This document shows positions 14,803 through 31,400 of a stretch of 64,000 nucleotides of DNA, in pieces. The position numbers and the translations under genes were made by a program. The stretch's first letter is position 1. Each line of letters starts with the position of its first letter. The notes below the pieces were generated by a model. The model saw nothing but the letters and a program-made list of their open reading frames with translations. It had not been told where the DNA came from and did not search any database. Source of the stretch: Limanda limanda (taxonomy: Eukaryota > Chordata > Actinopteri > Pleuronectiformes > Pleuronectidae); the NCBI RefSeq assembly GCF_963576545.1, contig NC_083649.1:10675646-10739645 (forward strand), in the 5' to 3' direction.

Positions 14803-17800
14803 CCTCCTCATTGCTCCAGTCTTCCGGCCGTCGTACTGAATACTTATTCCGTGATTGACTATGATTTCAAGCACCGAGCGTGAGGATGCAGATTATGTCC
14901 GGTGCCAATCATCCCAAAGCCTCTTATAAATCTTAATGATCTGATCACATTTCTCTTTTCCACAGTTTTAATCTACAACTGCAAATCTGGAATAGTTGCT
15001 TAAGTAATGTTAATTATGTATTATTATTTGCCCAGTTAGTTGGGCTCAGGAAGCAGGTACTGAAACATGGTAGTTCAGCTTAATACTTGAGTTTGTGATA
15101 CATGAAACCAGATAGTCTACGTTGTTGGGCCAGCTGGATAGGAATCAGAAATCAAGGAGAAGTTATATAAGACTGCTCCAGACAGTGTTTGAGTTGGGGT
15201 CATCCTATATTTAGCACCGGCTGCTTGGTAACTGGTCCCAGCCAATTAATAGACAAACCTTTTTTGATACTTAAATTAAAGATTGGTGCTGTACCACAGA
15301 ACGAGGCGAGCTTCCCCCCTTTTGATTTTATGCTTCCCATACAGAAATAAGACTAAAATCAATGGGCCTCATGCAACAAAATGTCCATATTCTTCCACCT
15401 TTGTTTATCAGGTGAGTTTGTATCTCAGAATGCAAACGAGGTTTTCCTTGAATGAGCCTAAATTTCCCATAAACCCAAAACTCATTATCTGATATTCAAA
15501 CTTAATCAGAGCTGTGGGGAAATGTTATTCAAAGTGGAATTTGCTAATGAAATGCAATATGCATTACCTCAGATTTTGTTTTTTTAAGACATAAAAAAGT
15601 GTAGGAAGCTCTTTTTCTTTTTACCTCATTGCTGCAGTATGTCCACTGTTAACTACGAGTCATGTGATGGAGCCTGTGCTGTATATTACATAGTTAATGC
15701 AAACAGTTCATTCAGGTTATTGCACTTTACCAGGATGCAAAACCCTAGTTTCAAACATACCAGGTGCTGCGTAATTCAATCTTCAGCTTGTTTTATCCAG
15801 TATTTGCTCGTCAAGCTGCATATAAGCGCAATAACCTTTACATCAACATCACTGTGCAAAGTATAAATATATATTCAAATCGATATACAGATCCTTGGTT
15901 GTCCTCATAATGAAATCACTATTAGAAACCCAGCACTTCTACTGCAGGTGTGTACACGGTCACGCCAAACATTCACGTTTAACAGCTGCATCTGCAAACC
16001 TGTCGATCCAGCTGCGAGCGCCTCAGAAGCCACCGTGTGTGAGAGCTCATGATATGTGACAGGTCGTCTGTTTTCCAAGTCTCTTGTGGGACTTCTCTCC
16101 GTCACAGTGAGCAGCAGAGTAGGGGAGTTCTTCGGGAACACCAATCAGAGTGCGTCGGGTGAGTTAGACTCCCTCATTACGCTGATGGAAGACTGGATCA
16201 ATCCGTCTCGGGGATCATTATCCAGTCATTCAGATTCTGCTGCTGTCTCCACACAGGCCGCTGCTGACAGACGGGTGTAGCTCAGCGCACCTCTGACTCT
16301 TATGTTGCATCATTAGACTTCTTAAAGTCATTTGGTGGAATCTGTGGATTTCTAACAAGCCCGTACATGTATTCATGGAAATCTAAGGACGTGCTTTGAA
16401 GAAATTCTTGTGTAATATCCCAATTAGTATGAAGCCCCCTCAGCTGGACTTTGGCAAGCGCTGTAGCCGAGATGTGAGAGTGAGAGGCGGATATGAAGCA
16501 GGCATTTTTTATTCAGGAAACATTTTTGAAGCTTCAGTCATTCAGTTATTCAGGCTCTCTTCTACCACAGCAGCTTACAACCACAGCCTGTCAATACTGG
16601 CTGTGATTTCAATTCCCCGGATGGTTCACCTGAACCGTGTTCCACATTCAAGCCGTTACTGGAGCGGAGCAGTAACGCATCACTGGAAACCAACGATATG
16701 TCGACAGAGATCACTGCCGGGTGTCAAACTCAAACCACCCACGCCGACCTACCCTCGGCGAAGCAGAACCGAAAGTCAGGGAAACAAAATGTTATCCGGT
16801 GGGGATGTAACGTGTTCTTGTTGTACTTTTATCTTTGCCTTCAGAAGAACCCGGCGGCCCCTTTGATATTCGTCCCACATGTTTTTCAGATGAGGGAGAG
16901 TGGAGTAGAGTGTGTTTGAGAGTGCTCTGTGACTGTCTCCTCTGCTTTGTCTGACCCACAATCCCTTGCATGCTCACATTGACACACAGACACACACACA
17001 CACACACACACACTCTCTCTCCTCTCGCTCGATTGATTGCTATAATCAAACAGCGGACAGTAGCGTGCGCGTATACGAGTGCCACGCCATTTTCCACTTC
17101 TGAAACCCATGCTGGGTGGAATACTCTCATGTTCTGCACAACCAGTCACAGGGTGAATGCGGCTGCTGGTAAATAGGGGAAACAAAAGACACACACATTA
17201 TCACTGTGGAGAAAAAAAACACACCATTCCCTCTGGTGAAAGAGAAGAGAAGATATTTTTTGACACAGTTTATGTGGGTGGCAGAGAAAATGAAACACGA
17301 GAGACAAAGGTAAACTGTGACAGGATTAGGCCTTGCTCTGTATTTATTTTATACCATCACAAATACTGTTTATTTTTTTATTTTTTCAATCTTTAGAGGA
17401 GAATATATTCCTTCCTGGCACGAGGACAGACAAGTGACAGTCGGAGCACGCAGGTTAATCGGCTGGCAGAGAGTCAAGCTGGTGCACAGATAGGAAGCCG
17501 GAGCAGACAAGGTGCTTCAGTGCAGAAACAGACTAAAGCTCAGGTCAGAGTAATGCTAGTGCTGATGCTTTTGGAAAACTGAGTATTTAGTATTTTTCTA
17601 AATCCAAATATCTCCGTCAGTATGTGGCTCACGTATCTCGAGATCAGTTCCAGACGTATCATTGAGGGCCCAAAGAAGTGCAGTTTCGAAAATTTTCCAC
17701 GATTTGGACACAGGTCCTTAAGCGGGTTTTTACTTGCCGCTGCTCAATAACTGCAGGTCACTTTTAAAGGTTCACTAACAGGCTGAGCAAACAGCCCATT

Positions 17801-20800
17801 CCAAACAGGCAACGAACTATTCAAGATTAGAGTCAAATGCCCCCCCGCCCCCCCCAAAAAAAGGGTCCCATTAGTTGTGTGCCATTAGAGACGCTCGTAT
17901 CAACCCATTTTTCAGCACATTTTCTAATTGCTTTATAAACATTTTGTTGCACAACGTTGCCTTGGGGAAATTGGTGTATCAGTGCAAAACTGTAGCAGGA
18001 GATCAAAACACAAGGTTGAATGAAGACGGAACAAGAAATATGCAGTTACAAATGTACAGACATGTTTCATTTAGTGAATCTTGCAGTTGCATCTCGCAGG
18101 TCCTTCTTCTGAATGCTGAAGAAAACTTTAATTTCAACATACATTGCAAGTCATTGGACATTTGAGGACTATTTTCTAAGCGTGTTAAAAAAGTATATTT
18201 GTTCTTTTTTATTTCATACACTAAGTCTACAAACAAGATGACATTTATATCATTAGAGTCCTTTTACACGGGATATCTAATAATCACTTCCTTGTTGATC
18301 TGTTTGATTATCCTACAATCCTGTCCTTTGGTTGGGAAGAGTGCAGTAATTTTTTTGGGAGTCTTTTTTTTTAGCAGAATAAAAGTAGTGACAACTTCTT
18401 ATTCGAGTGTGTGAGCAGATCTATAAATATTTCATCAACTCTCTATATGATATTATAGGCCCATACCCTGGGTACACCCAAGCAGGCTAAATAAAGAAAA
18501 TGGAGATGCACAAACAGGAAATAAGACACAAAGCCTTTAATACCGGTAAACAACTGGGTATCTTCAAATTATATGGCACTGAGTTTTCTTTTGCACTGAA
18601 GGAGAAATGTGCAACCTTAACTTGTATATGTCTTCCAGTAAATATTGGTCAGTTTCCTGTGTCCTTCACGCAAAGTATAGTGGTCGTTTGATCCAGTGAA
18701 ATGATTATATGTATCTGCATTTCAGTGAGGGTGATGCCAGTGCACAGAGAAGGAAAGAGAGCAGCAGCAGCAGCCGAGGGGAAAGGCAGCAGAAGAGTGT
18801 GTGATTGAGGTGCAGAACAGTCAGAAAACAAAGAAATGAGACAAGTTAAGTCCCAATAAGGACGCGACGAGAGGAGAGATGAGCGAGAGAGAGATAAAAG
18901 GAAGAAAAGAGAAATGAGAGCGACCAGAGATGAGACGTAGGAGCCAAAGCAGAACTGAGAAAAGAAGAAAGGGAGCGGGCGACGGAAGAGTGAGAGGGAC
19001 GCAGAGAAATGTGTGTGTGTGTGTGTGTGTGTGTGTTTGTGTGACTGAGTGGTGGCAAGATTAGGAAGGCAATATCAGACTGTCCATCAATGTCACAGTG
19101 CTTGTGTCCTCTGTAAGCCATTTCATCCATCAGCCTGGAAGGCCCGGCTGCGTGGAGACGACAGTGCGAGCCTGTTTACCTATTCAACATGGCGACACAC
19201 ACAAATCCCTCTCTCTAATACCGGGTTTAGATCGGGGCTTTCTGCAATCATTCTACAGATGCTACATTCTTACAGAAAACAGACCCCAAAATACAGAATT
19301 TGAATATTTGAAAAATGGGAAACTAAATGTGCCTAGAATGTCGTAGGAAGACAATAACTAGGAGCAACCTTACAGCCAATGGCAGCGTCCCTTTTACGAA
19401 CATTGACTGTTTATAAAGATGGATGACATGACTGTTCAAAGAGTCTATCACCCTCAGGTCTATCACCCAGTCTCCTCCATGTCAACAGATGTGACACGGA
19501 CCAAACTAAAAAGTCAAAACACACGTCAAGTACATTTTTCCCCAAAGAAGGTTTTGTCATTTTTTAGACTTTCTTATCACAGGGAAGTTTTTTCAAGCGC
19601 TCATTTTACCGATAAGTTTGTCAAATTAGTTGTTTGATGCTATAAAAATGGGGTGAAATTCCATGATTGACAGCTGAAATCTGTCGCCATGACAGCTCCA
19701 TCTATGATAGATGTTACCGTCCTTCTTTTTATATGGATATTACAAAACTTAAAAAGATCTAATTACAGTCAATGCATCAACATGAAATAGCTCCAATAAA
19801 TAACACGTATGCGAGTATAGACTGACTTGACTCGAACACAGATTGATATTGGTTGTAAATTGTTAAATTACTCCTTTAAATTAAATCCTTAAATGTTGAA
19901 TATTTATATTGGTGAAATGCGAAATATTACTAGTAGCATCCTGTCATGTTCTTTACACGATACACACCTGGAGGTCTTGATTTTGACACACTAGACATGA
20001 AGAGATCAAATATTGAGTGCACCTCACTCAACGTTTATAAACTGTTAAGTCTTGATAGGGGGATTAGAGCTCAATTAACAGGAGCTTTTAATCATCACTG
20101 TTTCCGCATGTTCTTAACACCAATGCTACTAAAAACAAAAAAATCTGAATTGCCTGTTAAAATCCCCCGTGTGTCTCTGTGTGAAAGTGGCTTTGCTTTG
20201 AAAACGTACCACAATACCTTTTCTTTTAGGGTTACAAGTACTACAGAGTAAATCTGAACGGATCCAGTTGCTGTGATTAACCCCCAGTCCCCCCCCACCA
20301 CCACCACGACCTTAATACAGACAGACCGGCTCAGTTTCAGTATAATGAGGCTCGATATGTAAATATCAGGTTCTGACGGAGCACAAGGCCTGTCGAGCGC
20401 CGGGGGTGAGACTACCTGGGGGTTCCTCCGAGGCCGTTTTGTGCGCTGAGTTTTAATTGGTCCGGAGAACAGCGAGAGCTTTCCAGGAATATTCACAGAT
20501 TACAAGGCTGAAACTCAGAAAATGTCCCAATTAAACGATGACGCAGGAACAGGAGTTTGGGCGGCCTGTTCCAAATAAAGCAGCTATTATTGAGAGCATG
20601 CAGGGGAATATACAAGGTTCACTTGTAATTCTGGTGTAAAAGGAAAAGGTAATGTTGGAGGAATGTCATCATTTTGCAAAGATCATCGCGTTCTAGCGAG
20701 AGCGCTCCTGTTTTTCTTATAGGGTTTGAACCGTGTACAGTTTTCATAGTTTTTGTTTTCTCAGCATATGGAGAACAATCTGTAATGAAGGGTTGTTTCC

Positions 20801-21402
20801 TATCGGGAGACTCAATAACAAACCCTCATGTTTAGTAAGTGGGGAGCTGTGCTAGTTTCAGGGGCTCCAGCTTGTCCAACTCTATTTATATCCATGTTAT
20901 TTCTGACACTTAAATAATAGTTATCAGGATTTAGGATTTATTTGTACAGAGGCTGTCACACGATGCCTTTAAGCTCTCGACAGTGACAGATACTGATTAT
21001 AGGTTAGAAGCATTTTATAACCTTTACAAATTTTTCCCTGACTTCACCCTTTTTTTTAATCTTTTTCATTTTACAACCAGGAAAGTCTCCAATCCATCGT
21101 GTATTTTTTTTTGTTTACTGGTAAATCGTCGACCATTACAGCGGCGTGTGAAGTTGCTCTGCTCTGTGCTGGAAAATCACTGATTGTCACCATTTCCTGC
21201 CTCTGCTTAGGAGAATAATCTGGTGGGGCCGTTGCACTGCAGGCTTCAAATAAGATTTTCAACCCTACATAATTCTCCCCGGGGAATTTATTCATTTTCT
21301 GCTCTGTATGCACGCACATATTCCAGAAGCTCAAACGTGACAAACGTCCAAGAAACTGTGGTCTATTCACACAGCTTGGGATGAAGGTGCCTTTATTTAA
21401 AC
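14803..21402. other. Mostly unique noncoding sequence
   Basis: This holds short AC/GT tracts at about 16982-17013 and 19011-19043, and a GA-rich run at about 18865-19005. The 156-codon frame at 16396-16866 resembles no protein I know. Confidence 0.5.
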
Positions 21403-23229
<1,827 letters not shown>

Positions 23230-23536
23230 TAAGCAGTGCATTTGTATTGTGTAAGTGATATATTGCACATCCCCATTTCTCTCCTGCTTTGCATTTTACT
23301 TTTTATTTCACTTTTTATATCTTGTATATACCTGTTTTTGCATTTTACTCTTTATTTCACTTTTATGTCTTCTATATATATTTGGTTTATATACAGTTAT
23401 TTCTTTCTTATGGGAAGTACTTATTGCGTTTTTATGCTTTATGTTAAATGTATGCACCTTTTCACCAAAGAAAATTCCAGGTAGGTGTAAACCTACTTGG
23501 CAATAAATCCTTTCTGATTCTGATTCTGATTCTGAT
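23230..23536 (+). mobile_element. Non-LTR retroposon 3' UTR and tail (CR1/L2-like), plus strand
   Basis: The segment ends with CTACTTGGCAATAAATCCTT and a (TCTGAT)n tail at about 23514-23536, a common fish CR1/L2-type terminus. Upstream it contains a ~50 bp imperfect tandem duplication beginning TTTGCATTTTACT at about 23289 and 23338. No reverse transcriptase frame is present. The upstream end is uncertain. Confidence 0.65.
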
Positions 23537-24120
23537 ATAAGCCACCTAAACAATTAAAAGTGATTCCCCTCCCCTCATCAGTAATTTATTGATGTAGTTT
23601 ACTTACTACTTGACTAAGATGTTTCACAGCTGCCTGTCACTGGGCGGCCTGCAGCCCTCGCATATGCCATCATCCCTCTCCCCTTCCTAATACCTGTATG
23701 TTGTCAACACAGCCGTCTGTCATAGTCAGACAGGCCCTCAGAAGCCGTGGGAAAAAATACCAGCACATCAGTGGACCATCCGAAAGAATCCAAAAGGTTT
23801 TTTTTCACCCTCCCCAGCCACAGGAACTTCCCTGGACATAAACCAACTCACATGCTTCATGTCATAATTTATTTGTCGTTTTGATTTATGAGCCGTCTGC
23901 TGCACTTTCTTGTATCGATTCTGCTGCTATGGATTTGCCGACTTTTTCTCACCTAACTTTTTCACTGATTTCTTTATGCTTTGCGCTCAAATATAGCTCA
24001 CACATGCAGCTGCTATGAAATAATCTATATTCAATAGAGCTAAAACTGTAACATTTTAAAATGTCCTCTATGAAAAAGGCCTTTATTTTAGCCTGTGTCA
24101 CATATCATTAGTCAGAGACA

Positions 24121-24300
24121 CCCTTAAGCCGTTTTCAGACATGACTTGCGGATAAAATCCGGAGAATTGGGTACAGACTTTACCCACAGTTTGCCTTTCA
24201 CACATGCACAACACTGCCGGGGGGGTTTCAGACCAGAGAGCAACAAATCCTCCACCTTATTCAGACGAGAGGTGGAGCAGGAAGTTGAGTATTAACTCTT
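24121..24300. repeat. Probable degenerate short DNA-transposon fragment
   Basis: CCGTTTTCAGACATGAC and GATAAAATCCGGAGAATT resemble one end of an abundant fish inverted-repeat element. TTTCAGACCAGAGAG and TCAGACGAGAGG follow. No clear second terminus or target duplication is visible. Confidence 0.35.
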
Positions 24301-25844
24301 TTCCAGAGATCACATGATTTTCCTTAAAAACACACAGACTCTGCGTCCTCTCGCCTGTGTCTTCTGTGCTTGTGCGTTTTCACGGACTTTGGAGGCCATG
24401 CAGGAAAAGTTTGCACAAACTGCGGAGCCTCTCACTCTGACATTTGCGTTCACAAGTGCACCTCCTATGGAGAAAATACAGAGTATCTGCATAGCTCAGT
24501 GCATGTCTGGAAGCAGAATTATTGAAGAAATCTAAACTTCCCCTTCGGTAACAGCATAGAAAAGCTTCTCCACCCCCCTCAGAGTACCTTGCTGCCTTTT
24601 GCTTTTATTCCTTGGGGGAAGGGAAGAATACAAACACTCCTACTGTGGCTTCTAAGCTCATTACAGGACAAACTCTGGATGACACTGAACAGTTTGAAAA
24701 ACATCTATTTATCATAGAGTCCACAGTACGGCTGGATAGATCTGCTGTATTATTGGTTTCTGCTTTTAAGTCTTAATTGGCTCAACAATATCAAAACCTG
24801 TCCAGGAAAACGGCAAAGTGCTTTTACCGCCTCAGTGATAAGTTGTATGTTCCGCCTGTCTGTGCATGAATGGGTGTGTGCCTATTCAAAAAGCAGAAAA
24901 ATCGCACATTGTGATGGGTGCATGAGGTAGAAGCCGAGAGACGACATATGGAGCTCCTTCAGCGAGCCGGAGGAGAGAGCTAAATGTAGGGTGTCGGGAG
25001 CGCAGACTGCTCCCAGGATACGAACAAACACAAACACAGAAGTTACAAACACGCACAGATGCATTGAGACGCACAAGCACTCAGCAGCTGCGCGAGAAGA
25101 CGAGTGGCTTAATGACACTTTGCGTGAGATCAACTGTGGAGACGCTCCGAGAATCACGGTGAGCCAAAGCTGTTGTAGCTTATGACACAAACACACACAC
25201 ACACACACACACACACGCACGCAATACACAAATTAAATAAAACGATTAGTTAACTATACCTTTGAAAAATACATTTAAGTGCTCCGCCCCTTTTTATTCT
25301 TTCCATGAGTGTCAACTTGTTCCTGGCACTAGCCCGACACTTGGTGTACACACTAGTCCTGACACTTCACTTTACTGCCAATTACTTTTGGACTCCCTCA
25401 TTGCTCCGAGGGTCTCTCTCGCCCCCTGCTACGTGGCTGCATTCATAAGTGTGGACAAGAGAGCAAGAGGCAGCATATATATGTGTGTGTGTGTGTGTGT
25501 TTGCATGCTTACATGAGTGGGAACATTTGTGTGTGTGCGTCTTCGGTAGCTGTGCCCCATTTCATCCATCCACCCATCATGCATAGTCCCTAATGAGGCC
25601 CCTGGGAAGCTGTCCAGAGCTTGTGGTTCTCCAAAAAACAGCTCCTGTTCCAACTCCATTTCAAAGCTGTTGCCTGCGAGGCCCTGTAGCCTTTGAACCA
25701 CGATGGTCGGTAACCAGCAGCCCAACTTTGTCACGGCCCTTCCTGACGTTAACACCGTCAGATTTGGCCTAAATACCCAAATGATGTCTGAAATAATGTT
25801 CCACACCCATTTGTTCACACACATTTTTTTCACAGACTGACAAA

Positions 25845-25889
<45 letters not shown>

Positions 25890-28138
25890 GTGGAATTATA
25901 GTTTGTCCAAGCTGTTACTTTTCCATTTTTCCCTCATTACTCATTGTGTGTCATCACGAGTGGCAGGAGAAGAGAAGCAGTCGCGACTGAAGACAGAGCG
26001 ACCACACAGAGGGAGAAATAATGTCTCCAGTTTGAACAGAATGCCTGCAAATGGGCAACACAATGGTTTATTGGCAGAGAAGCAAAGAGAAAAAAGGGCT
26101 GGGGAAAATTAAACAAGCAAAGGAAAGAGAAGGAGGCTGCAAAATGTGCCAGCATCCACATGTAGAGATTTACAGTGGGTCGCGTTAAAGAATGTCACTT
26201 CCCCTCAGGCAGCGCCCGATTACTCTTGGTTCAACGGCCATGCCTTTTCTTGCACATCCTGTCCTGTGCTGTTTTCTTTAAGCCCTCCCTGCTGGGAATA
26301 CTCCAGGTGAAATGGGACAACCGCGATGAGCCGTTCACCGGTGATGCTCCAGACTGAGGCACTTCACGTGGAGTAGATGCTTGGATGGAGTGTAAAGAGG
26401 GACGAGCTGTTCTCAAGTTCACGTAGTGTTTTGTTTTCGCAGAATTCATGGGGATGAGATGTTAAACTCGCATAAGCAGGCGCTCTCGCAGCCATCTGCA
26501 CAGAGAGAGAGAGCGATTCACAATGCAGAAGGACGGTGTAGTGGTACAACCCCATCTTAAATGCCTTAATTGAAAATTATCTTTGCTGGCCTCAGATCAA
26601 ATCTCTCCTGAGCTCGTCGCATCTGTTTCTTCCCTCAGCCTTTCCTCCCGATAGAGAAAAGCTATTGTGGACCATGTGGCCACCTCCTTAAAAAAAAGCA
26701 AAGCGGGTCAAGTAAAAAAAGAGTGCGTGATGGAGTCTGAGATAACGGGGCCAAGTACAGAGAGTCCTGCCAGGACGGCAGAGGATTTAACACCATGATA
26801 AGGTTGTATTGATCAGACGCCTCACAGTTTGTGTACCTTCCTGAGCCAACAACAGCTTCCCTTAATCTTTTGATGCTTCTACTTTACAGTCAATCCTTTC
26901 ATCACTCCGGCCGTCCACCCTGGACATCCGCGTCAATTCCGTCTTAATCCAGAACCGCTCGCGTTTCTGTCAAACTCGGTTTTCTGTGATCCATAGAGCA
27001 TCCTTGCCTTCTCTTCTCTTGCAGTGATCATCTTCCGCTGTATTTTCGATTCCAGCCACGATTTTCCCGACAGTGCTCACGCTCGCCTCCGTCATGCACA
27101 TGCAAAGGCTTCCAGGGCCACGGAATGGGAAACACATTCACTGCCCTGAACACTCGAGCATCGAGTTGCAGAATCCTCCGGGGAAATCAAGGCCAGTTCT
27201 GTGAATTGTTAAGTTCAAGTGGTCGCATGGGGCCAAGGCTCATGAACTCCTGAGGAGCCCTATTCAGCAAAAAGGCGGAACGGCAATAACACATTTGTCG
27301 CACTCGTACACAACATGCGTTTCCCTGATGTATACAAATGTGATAAGGCTGCAGCACTGAGAGAGAGGCTTTCAGGGAGATATTCAAATGTGTGCTTCAT
27401 TCTCACAAGTGGAAACATGTTTGAAATGTAAAATTGATTGGATGACACAAGTCAAATAATTACCATTCACCACTGGCTCAGGTAAATAGACACTTTCCAG
27501 ATACGTAGCCAATCATGTCGAGACATTAGCGATGAAGGTTTTTGCATGAATGGATACACATATGTGCCACTTTATTCCACCTCCTTGTTGTTGTGAGCAG
27601 CTCAGTCGTGCAGACACTCAGGCAGACAGTGTTGAAAGTTTAACTCACAACAAGACAGGATGTGACTCAATTAACTGAACGCTGTATTATCGCTGCTGCT
27701 CAGAAACTGGCAGCCACCTGGGATTTCTCCCAGCACCAAATTGTTGTCATCCTTCCGAGGATGACAAACGTATCAGCAGCGGTTGGTGGTCGCAGTTGAG
27801 GATGAAAATGTCAAATGGATGAGAAATGTCAAAAAAAGTCAAAGCCACACTGATGAATCCAGGACACAAACATCCAGGATGTTCTGCAGGCTGAAGGAGG
27901 GAGCTACAGTATCTGCTAGTAAGTAGGTGTAAGTGATACACGGGCCACTGAGCATGGAAGGAGGCATGAATGATTTATAAGATGAGGTGGGGAGGTACTG
28001 TACAAAGCTCATGTCTTGCGTCATGAGCAAAAGCTATACTGGATGTTGCATGGGTCTAAGTATATTGAGTTTTTTGTCCCTTAGCTCTGATATGTCCCTT
28101 AAAACAGGCAGGGATACTACACCTGTGTCATTATAAGG
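24301..28138. other. Mostly unique noncoding sequence
   Basis: Apart from the AC/GT tracts near 25.2-25.9 kb, nothing recognisable was found on either strand. Confidence 0.5.
25846..25887. repeat. (CA)n microsatellite
   Basis: About 21 CA units. Shorter tracts lie nearby: (AC)n at about 25188-25216 and (GT)n at about 25480-25500. Confidence 0.95.
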
Positions 28139-28485
28139 TTTAGACACAAATGAGTCTCGGCCAGGTTTAGAGAAAGATCATGGTTTGGGTTACAAAAGCT
28201 GTGTCTCAATTCAGGAGGTGCGTCCTACATTTTAAGAACAATTAGAGTGCCCCATTTAAAAGTGTCCTTCAAATGAGTCCTTCCATTCTTGAGCAAACGA
28301 AGGGCCCATCGAAGGGGGGTGCATCCTTCTTAGGCCGACCTATCCCAGGATTTATTGCACACTTTGATGAGGCTAATGATGCGATGGTAAGAGACGGACA
28401 AGCTGATGGCTCCGTAAACCAGATCACCTCATTTCATCTTGGCCTTCACAGACTACTAGACTGCGACATCTGAAGGATACAGCCA
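28139..28485. repeat. Interspersed repeat, hAT-like nonautonomous element and flank
   Basis: The part 28139-28198 (AGGTTTAGAGAAAGATCATG, GGTTTGGGTTA) and the following CTGTGTCTCAATTCAGGAGG match, from memory, two abundant teleost repeat segments. The right side ends TCTGAAGGATACAGC, weakly complementary to the CTGTGTC left end. Target duplications are not clear. Confidence 0.4.
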
Positions 28486-31400
28486 CTGATATGAGACACA
28501 GAAAGAAACTAGGCTTTCTAAGGTTAGAAAACCTCTATTATCAGGTTTACAATCAAAAATACAACGGTAATGTGGTTAAAAGAAAAATATGTTTTTTTTC
28601 AAAGTTTTCAAACTAGAAAAAAACAGCATTCCTCGGTATCAACATCTAGAATTTGTTAAACACATAAATTCACAATGTAGACTTTGCATATCCATACTCT
28701 AGATTGCCATCCGATCAATTATTATGCTGCTCAAGTAGCTATGGGTCTTGTAGGATAGGAAGAATAGTTTGACTTGTGCCTTGTGAAATTAAGAGAAGAA
28801 ATAGTGACTGGCGAAGTGGGACAGGTGATAAAATAGCCCAAAAGTGAGACTGGGTAAAGAGAGAAGAAAGGAGAGAGAGTCTGTGAAGACACTCTGTTAT
28901 GTTGGCAGAGAGGGGTAAGAGGGGTCAGATGACAGATTGGGGAAACAGAATGGAGACTGATAGAGGATGGATGAAACCAGGGGATGGACACAGAGTGAAA
29001 GTCTCATCGGAGAGAAGAGGAGAAGACGAAAAATAAGTGACAGTGAGGCTCAGTGCTGCTAATGACGAGCAAAATTAAAAACGTCATCGGTTTAAAGGAT
29101 GAAAAATGAACGATCATTCTTGCAAATGATGATAATGGTGGAATTAAAATGAAATAGAGCACCAGTTAACCCCAGTCTCTGGGAAGTCGTGCAGATATAA
29201 CTGAAACCATCACAGAGTCAGCAGAGTGTCGGGATTACGACAGTCATGGGGAAACACGCAGTAATCTACATTTTCAAAGTAACCTTCCCAACTGTGTGTG
29301 TGTGGGTGTGTTTGTGTTTCAGTTGGATAATCAGTGAACGTGGGTGTGTGAGAGAGGGATAGAGATAGTGACTGATGAGCGCTCTGCATAGGCAGAGATA
29401 AAGCCTTGTGCAATCGTTCTGCAGATTACAACTGTGTGTTTGTATTGACATCATCTGCAGATAATTCATCACTGGACCAGAGCACTTTGTGTTTGTCAGG
29501 AGCAATATGCAGTGTTCACTTCTAATACAACACGTGTCAATATGGACAAGTTTGTGCATGTGTGTGTACACTTGTCTTCGCATATTGTACAAATGCTCAG
29601 TGTGTTATCTCTTAAAATGTGATAGTTTTTATATTGTAACAGAAGCATACATCACGGAAATTAACTTTTTTAGAAGGTATTGGTTGCATTTTTTCAACAT
29701 AATTCTGTTTTCTGGTATATAATTTTTGGGTACATAGTGATTAATTGGTAATATGTAATCATTGTGTATCCACATTAGAAAGCAGGTAGAGCAGTGGTTC
29801 CCTTTTAGGTCTTGGGTCTCTGAAAATAGTAATTTTCCTATATATATACACATAAATGACTTTGACTTGGTCAAACTGACAATAGACTGTAAAAAAACAT
29901 AAAACTTTGCACAAATTAAATGAACAGAATCACACAATCCTCGAACCTGAACACAAAATAAAACCTATATAAAGACACAGAGCACATTCCTGCACCACAT
30001 CTCAAGCGCTAACTCGACATGTCAAAGCAATGTTTTATATCAAGACTTTTATTCAAATGTGTCCTGCCAGACTTTCATTATTAACCAAAAGAATTTTGAG
30101 CCTTCTCATAATTACTAAAGAAAACTCTAACTTGGTTCTGTTTTCATCACTGTGTGCAGCACTATTTTACAAGTCCTTGCTCACACTGTTGCACGTGAGA
30201 GCAACATCTTGTGCTTTCACCCAGTTGGATCACAACATTTCATAGAAATCAGATCATTAGTTTTTGCCATCAAACAAACAGACAAAAACAACCTCCTCTG
30301 CAGAGGTAATACATCACATATTGTGTTTGTCTGTGTGTGTGTGTTTGTGTCTGTTTTCTAATCACTGAGGGAGATATTATAGCTTGAACTTTCATGGGTA
30401 CCAGGGGACATGTCATCTCCTCATTACTCGTGTCTACCAACATGTATTACACGTGTTGGGAGTTTGACTAAATACGACTTTGAGAGGTTGTCATTTCTTC
30501 CCCTTCCCCACATTCAACCCCTTAAGGGAACCCAGAGGCAAATTCTATGACTCCAAGTTTGCTTCTCTACAACTCAGGAAACAAAGGTTTGATTTCGTTC
30601 TCTTTTTTGGAAAAGAAAATACATATTGTGCCATTAATAAGTTGAGCAATACAACTCTAAGTCTAAAGTATGACTCTAAATGTCACGTCTCACCTATTTC
30701 TTCTAGTGAGTTTTAAGAGGAAAATATATGAAACATATCAGATGCATTAGAAACTATCAGATGTGTTAATTTAAGGCCTAGGAGAGAAATTGTGATTTGT
30801 GAATATGGGATTTTATTGATTGATTGATTATTAAAACTGCCGGCAGTAGCTCAAGTCTTTTTTTGTGTTGTTTCCCACCCCATTTTTTTATGTGTCAGCA
30901 TTTTGTCAACCCTCAGGGCCAGTTTTGCCCTTCGCATCGATCTCATGTTGCCATTCAAGGTTTAATTTATACACATTTAAGTAACATTGACGTGTCCTGT
31001 CCCAAAGGTGTAATCAAAGGTTGATGAAAAGTAACAAAGAATAGATGGATGATTCATCAATGGAAGGATCAATGGTAAAGTAGTAATGGAGAGGTGGTAG
31101 TTTGATTGACAGCTCTTTGGATTGATGGATAAGCTGTAAATAGACATGGAGATAATGTATCTGAGCCCAAAATACTTATTCTATGAAAGTCATTGTACAG
31201 ATGATCAATACATATGGTTGTTTCTCCACTAAGCAAGTGCTACCACTCAGCAGGATTATTTACGTGTGTGACCCTAAGGTTTTCTGAAGGACCAAAAAGA
31301 TCTGCATTTTTCATATTTTCATCTTTCACCATAAACAGACTCATTAAAAGAGAAGCGGTTGATACAAACAGTCACAGTGTGAGCGCTGGTGTCGTGGCGT

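Noticed and set aside
16396..16866. 156-codon plus-strand frame
   Set aside because: No domain, no splice or promoter context, and competing frames on both strands; likely chance.
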